DNA from: Dokdonella sp.
GTDB taxonomy: Bacteria > Pseudomonadota > Gammaproteobacteria > Xanthomonadales > Rhodanobacteraceae
Reading direction: 5' to 3'
Assembly: GCA_016712865.1 (NCBI GenBank)
Contig: JADJQH010000002.1
Span: 1-64,000, forward strand
Length of the DNA stretch: 64,000 bases
Shown here: in pieces, positions 38,697 to 48,817 of the stretch
Position numbering within the stretch: position 1 is the first letter of the stretch
How the letters are laid out: every line of letters starts with the position of its first letter
Program-made: the position numbers and the translations under genes
Notes under the pieces: model-generated
Told to the model about the DNA's origin: nothing
The model's input: only the letters and a program-made list of their open reading frames with translations
Databases searched by the model: none

Positions 38697-40019
38697 TCAG
38701 TCGGACTGATCCATCTTGCGATCGGATCGTACGAACAGGATCAGCACCGCGCCGGCAAGCGCGAACACGGCACCGAGGGTGATCGCGACCGGCCAACCGA
38801 AGCCATCGGCAACAACCGCCAACAACAGTGCATTGATGAAACCCATGAGGTTCGCACCCGTGTTGAGCAGACCCGTGGTGGCACCGGCATGGCGTCCGCC
38901 GATCGCGCTGGCGGTCGCCCAATACGGGCCTTCGGTACATTGGTTGAAGAAAAAGCAAAGGCCGAGCATCAGCGCAGCGACGCGCGCATCCGGATTGAAG
39001 GCGACACCGAGCATGAGGGCACCCGAAGCGAGCAAGCCGACGATGATTGGCCAGCGGCATCCCCAGCGCAGTCCCAGCTGTTTGCACAGACGGTCGCAAG
39101 CCCAGCCTCCGAGCGCCGCGCCCAACCCGGCGAACAGCCATTGCGCGGCAGTCAGGAAACCGGCGATCTGTTCGCTGAAACCGCGCACGGTGACGAGATA
39201 GTAGAAGCCCCAACTGAAGAGCACATAGAACACGAAGTTCATGCATGAATAACTCAAGGTCACCAGCAGTACATCACGGTCGGCAAGTACCCTCCGCCAC
39301 GCTGGCCGTGCGCTTGCGGAAGATGTGGATGGGCCATGGGCATCACCCGCGTCGCGCCCGTTGCAAACCAGCGCAAGCTCGGCCCCGTTCACTGCTGCGT
39401 GCTGAGCCGGTTGGTCCCTGGCATACCACCACCACAAGGCAGCGACGGCAAAACCGCATGGCGCAAGCAGCAGAAACGACACGCGCCATCCAAATGCGCC
39501 CATCAGCCATGGCAGCAACGATGCGGTCAGCGCAAGACCGATGGTGAGCGCGCTGCTGGTCAACCCGTTTGGCAACGCCCAGCGCCCCGGCGGAAACCAG
39601 CGCTCGATGCTCGCCGCGACCAGCGGAAAAATCGGCGCATGCGACATGCCGACGAGGAACTGCGTCGTCACCAGGAATGCAATGATGAGCGTCGTCGAGG
39701 CGACTTCCGGCGAAGGGGTGGCGCTGCTGATCGCAATCAGGATGCCCCAGGCAACTGCGATCAGGGCCAGCGCCTTGCGTGGGCCGATGCGACTGCCCCA
39801 TACGCCGCCGGGAAACTGGAACAGCGCATAGCCAAGCGGAAAGGCCGACATCACCCATCCCCACTGGATTTCGGACAGCCTCAGGTCCGCCATCATCGAC
39901 GGTGCAGCAATCGACAGGTTGCCGCGCAACAGGTACGAAACAAAACTCAGCGCGCCGAGCAGCACGAGGATGCGCCAGCGTACGAAGGTGGGGCGTGCAC
40001 CGGGATGAGAGCCGCTCAT
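38697..40019 (-). CDS. MFS transporter, ACS/anion-cation symporter type
   Basis: 440 aa, start 40019 (MSGSHPGARPTFVRWRILVL). Twelve predicted helices. First-half marks: VSYLLRGNLSIAAPSMMADL, IQWGWVMSAFPLGYALFQFP and GGVWGSRIGPRKALA (the loop 2-3 GxxxDRxGxR-type motif). The central loop at about 205-235 is hydrophilic. Second half: SYSCMNFVFYVLFSWGFYYL, LGGWACDRLC and ATTGLLNTGANLMGFINALL. LRxNLSIAAPxM resembles the sugar-acid/phthalate-type ACS family (ExuT, GarP). Substrate cannot be fixed. It precedes two paralogous single-TM genes transcribed in the same direction. Confidence 0.9.
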   Translation of the reverse strand: MSGSHPGARPTFVRWRILVLLGALSFVSYLLRGNLSIAAPSMMADLRLSEIQWGWVMSAFPLGYALFQFPGGVWGSRIGPRKALALIAVAWGILIAISSATPSPEVASTTLIIAFLVTTQFLVGMSHAPIFPLVAASIERWFPPGRWALPNGLTSSALTIGLALTASLLPWLMGAFGWRVSFLLLAPCGFAVAALWWWYARDQPAQHAAVNGAELALVCNGRDAGDAHGPSTSSASARPAWRRVLADRDVLLVTLSYSCMNFVFYVLFSWGFYYLVTVRGFSEQIAGFLTAAQWLFAGLGAALGGWACDRLCKQLGLRWGCRWPIIVGLLASGALMLGVAFNPDARVAALMLGLCFFFNQCTEGPYWATASAIGGRHAGATTGLLNTGANLMGFINALLLAVVADGFGWPVAITLGAVFALAGAVLILFVRSDRKMDQSD

Positions 40020-40024
40020 GATGG

Positions 40025-40804
40025 TCAGCGTGCCTCGCGGTTTTCGCCCGCATTCGCCAGCGAGGAAAGCGCCTTGCGGATGACCTCGGCATCGCCGCTG
40101 ATATTGGCATGCGCGGAATAGACATCCGAATACTGATGGCGCAGTTCCGCCAGCACGACGGGATCGGCTCGCAGGTCTGCGGCCGTTGCTTCGATCACCT
40201 GCGGGCTCATGTCGATCGAGCAGTCCGTCATGAAACCGGTAATCTGCTGGGTGCCATCACGCAAATCGCTGCATCCGGCGCGCAGGGCCTGCTGCATGGA
40301 CAAGGGGATGATCGTGCGAACGCGGTGTCGATAGGCCGATACATTGAGGATGTCCAGATGGTTGCGTGCGGTATCGAATGCAAAATACTCGCCGGCTGAG
40401 ACAACCACATCCCTCGGCAACAAGCCGGTATCACCGGTGGACACGATTTCATCCCAGGTTGCGCGGGTCGGCGCGCGAAAATTGATCTCCGTCGCGCGGT
40501 AGGCATTGAACACGAGTGTCTTTGCATCCGATACCGGGTCCGCCAGTAGCGCGTCGGTACGCTCGATACTCTCGAGCACGGCGGCATAGTAGGCAATGAG
40601 GTCACGCCGCGAAGCGAGATCCTTTTCCAGATCGGACTTCAGCCGCATGACGTATTCCTGTCCGAGTCGCGCATCGGCCAGCTTCTGGTTCCAGTTCGCG
40701 ACCTGGATACCGAGGAACACACCCAGCACCAGCAACACGAACTCGATGGCAATGGCCATCCAGTTCTGCTCTTTCAACGATTGCGACAGGCGGCGCAGGA
40801 TCAT
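40025..40804 (-). CDS. Single-TM helical protein, paralogue B
   Basis: 259 aa, start 40804, overlapping the stop of paralogue C by 4 bp, so co-translated. MILRRLSQSLKEQNWMAIAI then EFVLLVLGVFLGIQVANWNQ: same basic stub, TM helix and ANWN end as the other two. A long helical domain follows (GQEYVMRLKSDLEKDLASRR, LIAYYAAVLESIERTDALL), with TRATWDEIVSTGDTGLL shared in spirit with paralogue C (RRATYEELISTGNIGLI). Its stop is 6 bp from the MFS gene start at 40019, so all three may be one operon. Unknown function. Confidence 0.82.
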   Translation of the reverse strand: MILRRLSQSLKEQNWMAIAIEFVLLVLGVFLGIQVANWNQKLADARLGQEYVMRLKSDLEKDLASRRDLIAYYAAVLESIERTDALLADPVSDAKTLVFNAYRATEINFRAPTRATWDEIVSTGDTGLLPRDVVVSAGEYFAFDTARNHLDILNVSAYRHRVRTIIPLSMQQALRAGCSDLRDGTQQITGFMTDCSIDMSPQVIEATAADLRADPVVLAELRHQYSDVYSAHANISGDAEVIRKALSSLANAGENREAR

Positions 40805-41586
40805 GGTTTTCCACTTCCGAACTGGACAAAACCCTCAAACACATCGCGGTTGTTGCTGGTCAGATCGACCAGCCTGGTTTCCAGATCGGCAATGCGCAAG
40901 CGCAGGAAACGAAGTGTCTGCGGGTCCGCGCGCAAGGCTTCAGCGGCGGCATCAACATCCCCCTCCGAAAGGCCGGTCGTGCACGCATAGTCGATCACAT
41001 GATCGTAGTCGTGGTAGTCGCCAAACCGGATATAGCGATCTCCGCATTGACGAGCGAGAGCCCGCTGCATGTCGTTGGAAATGCTCATGCGGAACAATTC
41101 GCGATAGCGGGATTCGAGGCCCTCGCGCGCCATGTACTCGATGGTGGGAAGGCTGTAGGCGCGAACCGCAAGCTCCAGCAGTTCACGGTCTTCGATGAGG
41201 CCGATATTGCCGGTGGAAATCAGTTCCTCGTAGGTCGCTCGCCGGACTTCACCTTGTTGCTTGTACTGGCTGGCACGGTAGGCATTGATCAGGAATGCCT
41301 CGTTTGACAAGGCTTGCTTGCCGCTCAAGGAATCGGCGGCCGCTTCGGCCGCGTCCCGCACGTCCTGGTAGTAGGCTAGCAGGAACTGGTATCGCCAGGC
41401 CTCGGCGCGCAAATCTTCCGCAAGGCGCGCAGTGAAAATCGCCGTCTTCTCTTTCGCTTCGCGCGCGCCGTTCCAGTTTGATGCCTGGATGCCCAGGAAC
41501 ACACCGCACACCAACAGCACGAACTCGATGATGATGGCCGTCCATTCCTGCCTGCGCAGACGGGCCATGACACGATGCAGCAGCAT
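40801..41586 (-). CDS. Single-TM helical protein, paralogue C
   Basis: 261 aa, start 41586 (MLLHRVMARLRRQEWTAIII), then EFVLLVCGVFLGIQASNWNG. Topology as in paralogues A and B: a short basic N-terminus, one TM helix, then a helical domain (FTARLAEDLRAEAWRYQFLL, VDAAAEALRADPQTLRFLRL). RATYEELISTGNIGLIEDRE is the clearest block shared with paralogue B. First gene of the probable C-B-MFS operon. Unknown function; tandem duplication is evident. Confidence 0.82.
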   Translation of the reverse strand: MLLHRVMARLRRQEWTAIIIEFVLLVCGVFLGIQASNWNGAREAKEKTAIFTARLAEDLRAEAWRYQFLLAYYQDVRDAAEAAADSLSGKQALSNEAFLINAYRASQYKQQGEVRRATYEELISTGNIGLIEDRELLELAVRAYSLPTIEYMAREGLESRYRELFRMSISNDMQRALARQCGDRYIRFGDYHDYDHVIDYACTTGLSEGDVDAAAEALRADPQTLRFLRLRIADLETRLVDLTSNNRDVFEGFVQFGSGKP

Positions 41587-41720
41587 GCCGACCCCTCCCC
41601 GGAGCAGCCCTGTTCGCTCAATGTTACATGCGTTGCCTAGGATCGAGCAGTCCCCTCGCGGAAACCGCTTGCCGCAACCAGACCATCAATGCCGGCGCGT
41701 TGCGGCGACGGCATGTCGAA

Positions 41721-44700
41721 TCACATGTTGCGCCGGTATTCCCCGCCGACGTCGTACAGTGCATGGCTGATCTGGCCCAGCGAATGCGTCTTCACCGCTT
41801 CCATCAACGCGGCAAACACGTTCCTGCGCTCGCGTGCGGTCCTTTGCAGGTAGGCCAGGCCGTGGCCATCGTGTGGCTCCGACGCCGCGGAACCATCTTC
41901 GACCACATGCCCGTGTTCGGTCTCACCCACCGGCGCCATGCGATTGCGGTTGCCCTGGTAGGCACGCACGTTGTCGATTTGCTGGCCTTTCTCTTCCTCG
42001 GTGGAGCGGATCAGTTCGATCTCGGTGACGATGTCGCCACCGTGTTCCTTGGGCAGGAAAGTGTTGACGCCGACCAGGGGCAGGCTGCCGTCGTGCTTCT
42101 TGTGCTCGTATGTCAGGCTTTCTTCCTGGATCTTGCCACGCTGGTACATGGTATCCATGGCGCCGAGCACCCCACCGCGCTCGCTGATAGCCTCGAATTC
42201 CTTGTACACCGCTTCTTCGACGATGTCGGTGAGCTTCTCCACGATGAAGCTGCCTTGCCAGGGGTTCTCGCAGAAATTCAGGCCGAGTTCCTTGTTGATG
42301 ATCATCTGGATGGCCACCGCGCGGCGCACGCTTTCTTCCGTCGGCGTGGTGATGGCTTCGTCGTATGCGTTGGTGTGCAGTGAGTTGCAGTTGTCGAACA
42401 GTGCGTACAGCGCCTGCAGCGTGGTGCGGATGTCGTTGAACTGGATTTCCTGCGCGTGCAGCGAACGGCCGGAGGTCTGGATGTGGTACTTCATCATCTG
42501 GCTGCGTTCGTTGGCGCCGTAACGCTCGCGCATGGCGCGCGCCCAGATGCGCCGTGCAACGCGGCCAATCACGGTGTACTCGGGGTCCATGCCGTTGGAG
42601 AAGAAGAACGACAGGTTGGGCGCGAAGTCATCGATCCGCATGCCGCGTGCGAGGTAGTACTCGACGATGGTGAAACCATTGCTCAGCGTGAAGGCCAGCT
42701 GCGAAATCGGGTTCGCACCGGCTTCGGCAATGTGGTAACCGGAAATCGACACCGAATAGAAATTGCGCACCTTGCGTTCGACGAAATACTGCTGGATGTC
42801 GCCCATCATGCGCAGGGCGAATTCGGTGCTGAAGATGCAGGTGTTCTGCGCCTGGTCTTCCTTGAGAATGTCGGCCTGCACGGTGCCGCGCACCGTGGCC
42901 AGAGTTTCCGCCTTGATGCGGGCGTAGGTTTCCGCATCGACCAGCTGCTCGCCGGTCATGCCGAGAAATGCCAGCCCGAGACCATTGTTTCCCGCGGGCA
43001 TTTCACCGTGATAGCACGGGCGCGGCCTGTCCTTGAAAAACGCATCGATCGTCTGCTGCGCATGCGACCAGCGGATCGGGTCGGCCTTGAGGTATTTCTC
43101 CACCTGCTGATCGATGGCCGTGTTCATGAACATGGCAAGAATGATCGGTGCCGGCCCATTGATGGTCATGGATACGGACGTGGTCGGCGCGCACAGGTCG
43201 AAGCCCGAGTACAGCTTCTTCATGTCGTCCAGGGTCGGGATATTGACCCCGGAGTTTCCGATCTTGCCGTAGATGTCCGGACGCGGTGCCGGATCCTCGC
43301 CGTACAGGGTGACCGAGTCGAAGGCGGTGGACAGGCGCGCAGCCGGCAAGCCCTGGCTCAGGTAGTGGAATCGGCGGTTGGTGCGTTCCGGCGTGCCCTC
43401 GCCGGCGAACATGCGGATCGGGTCCTCGCCACTGCGTCGGTACGGATACACGCCACCGGTGTAGGGATAGGCCCCGGGCAGGTTTTCCTTGCCGAGAAAG
43501 TTGAGCTGCTCGCCCCAGCTGCGATAAGTCGGCGCGGCGATCTTGGGTACGCGCTGGTGCGACAGCGATTCGCGGTAGTTCTCGACGCGGATGGTCTTGT
43601 CGCGCACCTGGTACTCGTTGACATCGTCGGTGATCGCCTTGCGCCGTGCAGGCCATTCGCGCAGCAACTTCAGGTTTTCGTTGGTGAGCGCCTGCACAGC
43701 GTCGTTGTAGCGCTGGCGCAGGGTAAGCAGTGACCGATCCGGCGCTTCCCCCTCTCCCGCTGGCGGGAGAGGGTTGGGGTGAGGGTGGGCTTTGGCGGAA
43801 CCACCCTCACCCGCGCCTGCGGCGCGACCTCTCCCGCCTGCGGGAGAGGCAAGCAGATCGTCGGCACTGTAGATATCCAGCGCCGGCGGCACGGTGGCAT
43901 CACCCAATTCCCTCAACGCTTCCCACAGCGATTGCGCGCGATCGGCAACTTCTGCCTGTGTCTCGATGCGTGAATTGATGCCCCTGCCCTGCTCGGCGAT
44001 CTCGGCCAGATAGCGCACCCGCGCACCCGGAATCAGCACGGTGGCGCGCGGCTCCTTGAGCGAGGTGTCGATGCCGGGCCGAAAATCGCATCGGGCATTT
44101 CCGATCCCCGGCTTTTCGCACAGCAAGCGACACAGGTTGGCGAACATCCAGCTGATGCCGGGGTCATTGAACTGGCTGGCGATGGTCGGATAGACGGGAA
44201 CATCCTCGTCCTTGACATTGAAACGGACGTGGTTGCGCTTCCATTGCTTGCGCACGTCACGCAGGGCGTCTTCCGCGCCACGCTTGTCGAATTTGTTGAG
44301 CACCACCAGTTCGGCAAAATCCAGCATGTCGATCTTTTCGAGCTGGCTGGGCGCGCCGAAGTCCGAAGTCATCACGTACATCGGAAAATCAACCAGATCG
44401 ACAATTTCGGAATCCGACTGGCCGATGCCTGCGGTTTCCACGATGAGAAGGTCGTAACCCAGGGATTTCAGGAAGGCAATGCAATCCTTGAGTACCAGGT
44501 TGATGGCCGCGTTCTGGCGGCGTGTGGCCATCGAGCGCATGAATACGCGATGGCTGCGCAGCGAGTTCATGCGGATGCGGTCCCCGAGCAGCGCGCCGCC
44601 GGTGCGGCGACGGGTGGGGTCAACCGAGATCACCGCCATGCGCATGTCCGGGAAGTACGCAAGGAAACGGTTCAACAGTTCATCGGTAACAGATGACTTG

Positions 44701-45407
44701 CCTGCGCCACCGGTGCCGGTGATGCCGATGATCGGCGTTGCCGAAACCCGGGATTCGGGATTGGGGATTCGGGATTCGTCAGAGCAGTGCCTCGCCCACT
44801 GCTTGCGCAGCATTGCCAACTCCGATTCGCTGAAGACACCATCCTCGATGGCGCTGAGGACGCGACCAATTCCGATTTCGTCCTCGATGCCAGGCAGCGC
44901 CGCTCCTGCGAATCCCGAATCCCCAATCCCGAATCCCCCCGACCTGCGGGCCGCGCCCGCGCGGCCCACCACATCCTCGATCATGGCCACCAGGCCCATG
45001 TGCATGCCGTCGTTCGGGTGATAGATGCGTTCGACGCCGTAGGCTTCCAGCTCGCGGATTTCCTCGGGTGTGATGGTGCCGCCGCCGCCTGCAAACACGC
45101 GGATGTGGCTGGCGTTGCGTTCCTTCAACATGTCGACCATGTACTTGAGGTACTCGACGTGTCCGCCCTGGTAGCTGGACAGGGCAATGCCGTCGGCGTC
45201 TTCCTGCAGGGCCGCGCGGACCACATCCTCGACGCTGCGGTTGTGGCCGAGATGTACGACTTCCGCGCCCTGGGCCTGGATCAGGCGGCGCATGATGTTG
45301 ATGGCCGCATCATGGCCATCGAACAGGCTAGCCGCGGTGACAAATCGCAGGGGCGATGTTTCCGGGCGCGACTGGCTGGCTGGGACAGGCTTGGCAATCG
45401 TGTTCAT
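41721..45407 (-). CDS. icmF: Fused B12-dependent acyl-CoA mutase with G-protein domain (IcmF)
   Basis: 1228 aa, start 45407. N-terminal B12-binding domain (residues 25-150; [14 protein letters not shown], where His is the cobalt ligand, and [12 protein letters not shown]). MeaB-like GTPase domain at about 222-480 ([13 protein letters not shown]-loop, [15 protein letters not shown]). C-terminal mutase barrel ([54 protein letters not shown]). This is the IcmF order: it interconverts isobutyryl-CoA and n-butyryl-CoA (or related acyl-CoA) with built-in chaperone GTPase. About 130 residues longer than typical IcmF (about 1095 aa); part of the excess is in-frame repeat insertions at residues 157-167, 209-220 and 520-553. 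Probably odd-chain/branched acyl-CoA metabolism. Confidence 0.95.
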   Translation of the reverse strand: MNTIAKPVPASQSRPETSPLRFVTAASLFDGHDAAINIMRRLIQAQGAEVVHLGHNRSVEDVVRAALQEDADGIALSSYQGGHVEYLKYMVDMLKERNASHIRVFAGGGGTITPEEIRELEAYGVERIYHPNDGMHMGLVAMIEDVVGRAGAARRSGGFGIGDSGFAGAALPGIEDEIGIGRVLSAIEDGVFSESELAMLRKQWARHCSDESRIPNPESRVSATPIIGITGTGGAGKSSVTDELLNRFLAYFPDMRMAVISVDPTRRRTGGALLGDRIRMNSLRSHRVFMRSMATRRQNAAINLVLKDCIAFLKSLGYDLLIVETAGIGQSDSEIVDLVDFPMYVMTSDFGAPSQLEKIDMLDFAELVVLNKFDKRGAEDALRDVRKQWKRNHVRFNVKDEDVPVYPTIASQFNDPGISWMFANLCRLLCEKPGIGNARCDFRPGIDTSLKEPRATVLIPGARVRYLAEIAEQGRGINSRIETQAEVADRAQSLWEALRELGDATVPPALDIYSADDLLASPAGGRGRAAGAGEGGSAKAHPHPNPLPPAGEGEAPDRSLLTLRQRYNDAVQALTNENLKLLREWPARRKAITDDVNEYQVRDKTIRVENYRESLSHQRVPKIAAPTYRSWGEQLNFLGKENLPGAYPYTGGVYPYRRSGEDPIRMFAGEGTPERTNRRFHYLSQGLPAARLSTAFDSVTLYGEDPAPRPDIYGKIGNSGVNIPTLDDMKKLYSGFDLCAPTTSVSMTINGPAPIILAMFMNTAIDQQVEKYLKADPIRWSHAQQTIDAFFKDRPRPCYHGEMPAGNNGLGLAFLGMTGEQLVDAETYARIKAETLATVRGTVQADILKEDQAQNTCIFSTEFALRMMGDIQQYFVERKVRNFYSVSISGYHIAEAGANPISQLAFTLSNGFTIVEYYLARGMRIDDFAPNLSFFFSNGMDPEYTVIGRVARRIWARAMRERYGANERSQMMKYHIQTSGRSLHAQEIQFNDIRTTLQALYALFDNCNSLHTNAYDEAITTPTEESVRRAVAIQMIINKELGLNFCENPWQGSFIVEKLTDIVEEAVYKEFEAISERGGVLGAMDTMYQRGKIQEESLTYEHKKHDGSLPLVGVNTFLPKEHGGDIVTEIELIRSTEEEKGQQIDNVRAYQGNRNRMAPVGETEHGHVVEDGSAASEPHDGHGLAYLQRTARERRNVFAALMEAVKTHSLGQISHALYDVGGEYRRNM
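43749..43849. repeat. Inverted repeat inserted in the icmF coding sequence
   Basis: An intergenic-type repeat, CCCTCTCCCGCTGGCGGGAG followed by GTTGGGGTGAGGGTGG (43749-43787), faces a copy in reverse (43801-43849, GACCTCTCCCGCCTGCGGGA). Together they form about 34 in-frame codons (residues 520-553, GEGx[12 protein letters not shown]-type). They lie between the GTPase and mutase domains. Confidence 0.85.
44748..44940. repeat. Pair of inverted GGGATTCGGGATTGG repeats in icmF
   Basis: GGGATTCGGGATTGGGGATT (44748-44780) and its reverse copy AATCCCGAATCCCCAATCCC (44908-44940) flank 127 bp of icmF. They are read in frame as [11 protein letters not shown] and [10 protein letters not shown]. The same motif is intergenic at 12654. 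Confidence 0.82.
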
Positions 45408-45529
45408 GACGGATTTCAGCTGCTTGCAGGATGCTGGATTCTAACCCGGAACCCCTGCGCCACCGCCGTTCAGCCGCCCCGTTGCCCATCCCTGCCAAGC
45501 TTTGACTTGAGGCAACGCTGATTGGGCAA

Positions 45530-45731
45530 GTACCGTTCGTGACGCGCCCGTCGAACCAGGTACAGAAGCCATCCCTTTCAGCAATGACCGGACGGGCTGT
45601 TGAAGAACGTCGCCGAGGCAGTCAGTGCAAGGCGAAAGCAGGAGAAAAAGGGCAGTTTACCCGGCGCAAATGAGCATCTTGAGCCTGCTTTCAACGCAGC
45701 CATGGCAACGCAGGCAGTTTTTCAAAAGCCT
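45530..45731. mobile_element. Short inverted-repeat (MITE-like) element and degenerate dispersed repeat
   Basis: The gap 45408-45732 between icmF and the GAF-GGDEF-EAL gene has no gene. 45530-45572 is a degraded CCGTTCGTGG...GTCGAACC repeat. 45594-45731 is bounded by imperfect inverted ends, GGGCTGTTGAAGAAC at 45594 and the complement of AGGCTTTTGAAAAAC at 45717-45731 (12 of 15). It carries no transposase. It ends 2 bp from the stop of the downstream gene. Confidence 0.6.
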
Positions 45732-45732
45732 G

Positions 45733-48651
45733 TCAGTGGGTCCAGCTTGGCGTAGCCACCCATTGATCGATGGGCAATGGCCTGGCAAACAGGAAGCCCT
45801 GGCCGATGGTGCAGCCCTGGGCCAGCAGGATGTCCTTTTGCGCGATCGTTTCAATGCCTTCGGCAATCACTTCGATGCCAAGCGACTCGGCCAGCGCGAT
45901 GATGGCGCTGATGACCACGGGCGAACGATCCGCATGAATCAGGTCGGCGACAAACGATTTGTCGATCTTGAGCGAATGGATCGGAAACTGGTGCAGGTAG
46001 CTGAGCGAGGAATAGCCCGTGCCAAAGTCATCCAACTGCACGAGAACGCCGGCCGCACGCAGGCGCAACAGGATGTTGCGCATCTGCTCGGGCTGGTCGA
46101 GCAAGGCGCCTTCGGTCACTTCCAGGCGCACGCGCGATGGCGCGAGGCCGCTGGCCCTGATTGTGCGCAATGCCAGCTCGTCGAATTCCGCGATGCGCAG
46201 GTGGCGTGCCGAAATGTTCATCGAGATGTAGGTGTCCTCCGGCAAGCGCAACGCATCACGGCACGCCATCTCGAAGATCTGCCAGTCGATCTGCTCGATG
46301 CAACCGGTATCCTCGGCGGCCTGCAGAAAGTCGGCGGGAATGCGCGAGCCGCGCTCCGGATGGTTCCAGCGCATCAGCGCTTCGTAACCGAGGATGCGCT
46401 GGTCCAGCAGCGAAACGATGGGCTGGAAGTACGGCTCGAACTCGTGTCGCGCCAGTGCGTGGCGCAGGTCATTCTCCAGATCGAGCGTGCGCATGGCCTC
46501 CGCGCGCAGCTGCTCATCAAAGACTTCATAGCATTGGCGGCCACGTGCCTTGGCCCGATACATGGCGGTATCGGCGTCGCGCAAGAGTTCCTCGGCGCGG
46601 GTGTAGTGCGAATCCGCGTAGGCAATGCCGATACTGGCCGAGGTGAACAAATCCTTGTTGTCGACCCGGATCGGATCAACAAGCGCATCCAGCACCCGCT
46701 TGGCTACGGCAATTGCCAGTTCCGGCTGCGGCGCGCTGTCCACCAGCACCGCGAATTCGTCACCACCGAGGCGGGCAACCATGAATGGCGCGCAGGAGCC
46801 GGCCAGTCGCAATGCAGCCTGCTTCAGCATGGCATCGCCGACCAGGTGGCCGACGCTGTCGTTGACCACCTTGAAACGATCCAGGTCGAGAAACAGGATG
46901 GCGTAGGTGTTGCCCTTGTCTGCACGGTGGTTTTCCATGGCCGTGGCGAGCCGCTGGAGCAAGAGCGCGCGATTCGGCAAACCGGTCAGCACGTCGTGAA
47001 ATGCCTCGTGAGTCAGGCGCGCCTCGATGCGTTCGCGCTCCAGAATCTGCGTCACGAGATCGCGGTTGGAGTGCGCCAACTCGCGCGTGCGCTCATCGAC
47101 GCGCGCCTCCAGTTCGGCATTGCTCTTCAGCATGGCATCGGCGGCACGCTTGCGCTCAAGGCCATTGGCGATGTGGTACGCCACGAAGTTCAGCAATTCC
47201 TGGTCGCGCGCACTGAATGGCGCGTCGGCCGAATAACTTTGCACGGCCAGCACGCCCACCGTCTTTTCCGCGCAGATCAGGGGAACGCCCAGCCAATAAC
47301 AGGCACGCGTACCAAACCTTGCCACGCTGCCCTCGCCAATCAGATGGTCGATCATTTCCCGATCGGCAAGCAGGGCCTTGCCGGATGCAAGCACGTACTC
47401 GGTCATGCCGTTGGCCAGCGGACGCCTCGGTCGAACCGGGTTGATTTCGTCCACCGAATAGGGGAACTCGATTTCGTTGCCGTCATCGGTGACCAGGGCA
47501 ATATAGAAGTTGCGCGCATTCAGAAGTTCACCCACGATCTGGTGAACGCTTGAATAGAACTCAGCCATGGATTCAGCCGACGCCGCGCATTCAACGATGC
47601 CGAACAAAGCGCGCTGAAGCCGTTCGCCGCGCTGGCGCTCGGAAACCTCCTGCTGCAATTCGGTGTTGGCACTGGCCAACTCCTGGGTGCGCTCGGCAAC
47701 GCGGGCTTCCAGCGCGGTCTTGGCCTGCTTGCGTTCGAGCGCCGTCAAAATGTGCTGGGCGACGTAGATCAGGATCGAACGATCCTCTTCGGTGTAGCGC
47801 GCATCCTCGATGTAGCTCTGCACCACGATGGCCCCGCGCGTCCCGGCCGAACCGGCCATCGGCACACCCAACCAGTCCAGGCTGTCGGGGCCAAACTTTT
47901 CATCCCGCTGGATGCCAAGACGCTCGCGAATGAGTTCCGATGGGCCCATCTGCGACTCTCCGCTGCGGATCATGGCGAGAGTCAGGCTGTTGGGCAGCTC
48001 GCTGGCGGAGATCTCGTCATCCGGGTTGAACACGTCATGGTCGACCGTGTCGGCAAAGTACAGAAAACGCAAACTGTCGTGGGACGGCTCGTACAGCACG
48101 ATGAAGAAGTTCTCTGCGTACATCAGCCAACCGACGATTTCATGGATGCCACGCAACATGGCGGGCATCTCGAGGTCGGAACTGGCCATGTTGGCAATGG
48201 CGAACAGCGCGCGCTGCACGTGTTCGGCACGCTCAAGCCGGTGCACGGAGGCCGTCAGCGATGCCTGCTCGACGAGACGTTGCGCCACGCAGGCGGTCTC
48301 GTCGAGGAACTGTTCCCACTCTCCACCACGTGAATCCGGCCGCTTGCTTCCACCTTGCCAGTGCAAATCGGCACGCGCTCCGTTGGCGCGGGCGAACAGG
48401 GAAACCTTGTCGAATACCGAGTCATCGCCGGCAATGGCTGGCGAACAACCGCTTCCGGCTTGTTCCGCATCAACGCTGGTGCGTGCCGTGTGCCAATGCA
48501 GGCCGACATTGCCCAGGTCGAAGCGTGTGCGCGCCTCGTCCGCCGCCAACTCCCCAAGCTCCTGCAGGGTGGCAACACGCAGCAGTCGGTGGGCGTAACT
48601 TTGGCTCACCGGCATGTCCTTGGGGGACGCTTTGTTGGGTTTCAGTGTCAT
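45733..48651 (-). CDS. GAF-GGDEF-EAL bifunctional c-di-GMP protein
   Basis: 972 aa, start 48651 (MTLKPNKASPKDMPVSQSYA). No TM helix or signal peptide, so cytoplasmic. Two GAF-type domains at about 160-310 (NFFIVLYEPSHDSLRFLYF, LDWLGVPMAGSAGTRGAIVV) and 345-500 (NFYIALVTDDGNEIEFPYSV, CYWLGVPLICAEKTVGVLAV), each followed by a coiled coil. GGDEF domain at about 545-705 with an intact RLGGDEFAVLV (about 628), then EAL at about 715-960 with YEALMRWNHP, MNISARHL, LDDFGTGYSSLSYL, LKIDKSFV and AEGIET, a complete phosphodiesterase set. Direction of net activity unknown. Its neighbours are icmF and acnB; with PilZ, RpfG and the propeller DGC it adds to the c-di-GMP genes of the window. Confidence 0.95.
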   Translation of the reverse strand: MTLKPNKASPKDMPVSQSYAHRLLRVATLQELGELAADEARTRFDLGNVGLHWHTARTSVDAEQAGSGCSPAIAGDDSVFDKVSLFARANGARADLHWQGGSKRPDSRGGEWEQFLDETACVAQRLVEQASLTASVHRLERAEHVQRALFAIANMASSDLEMPAMLRGIHEIVGWLMYAENFFIVLYEPSHDSLRFLYFADTVDHDVFNPDDEISASELPNSLTLAMIRSGESQMGPSELIRERLGIQRDEKFGPDSLDWLGVPMAGSAGTRGAIVVQSYIEDARYTEEDRSILIYVAQHILTALERKQAKTALEARVAERTQELASANTELQQEVSERQRGERLQRALFGIVECAASAESMAEFYSSVHQIVGELLNARNFYIALVTDDGNEIEFPYSVDEINPVRPRRPLANGMTEYVLASGKALLADREMIDHLIGEGSVARFGTRACYWLGVPLICAEKTVGVLAVQSYSADAPFSARDQELLNFVAYHIANGLERKRAADAMLKSNAELEARVDERTRELAHSNRDLVTQILERERIEARLTHEAFHDVLTGLPNRALLLQRLATAMENHRADKGNTYAILFLDLDRFKVVNDSVGHLVGDAMLKQAALRLAGSCAPFMVARLGGDEFAVLVDSAPQPELAIAVAKRVLDALVDPIRVDNKDLFTSASIGIAYADSHYTRAEELLRDADTAMYRAKARGRQCYEVFDEQLRAEAMRTLDLENDLRHALARHEFEPYFQPIVSLLDQRILGYEALMRWNHPERGSRIPADFLQAAEDTGCIEQIDWQIFEMACRDALRLPEDTYISMNISARHLRIAEFDELALRTIRASGLAPSRVRLEVTEGALLDQPEQMRNILLRLRAAGVLVQLDDFGTGYSSLSYLHQFPIHSLKIDKSFVADLIHADRSPVVISAIIALAESLGIEVIAEGIETIAQKDILLAQGCTIGQGFLFARPLPIDQWVATPSWTH

Positions 48652-48817
48652 TCGCTGCTACTGGGGGCATTGAAGCGGGGCCACGGGTGGGGAGCAATCC
48701 GCGCCCGCGCCACGCTTCGCATGGTGCACTGTCGGGTTTGTGTCCGGCACGCCATTCGCGCGCAATTCACAACCCGCACCTTGCCACAGCATGGCGCCAG
48801 CATGGTGGCTCATGTGG

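Noticed and set aside
42456-43733. Open frame of 425 codons on the plus strand
   Set aside because: Antisense to the mutase domain of icmF.
45625-47553. Open frame of 642 codons on the plus strand
   Set aside because: Antisense to the GGDEF-EAL gene, whose catalytic motifs are intact.
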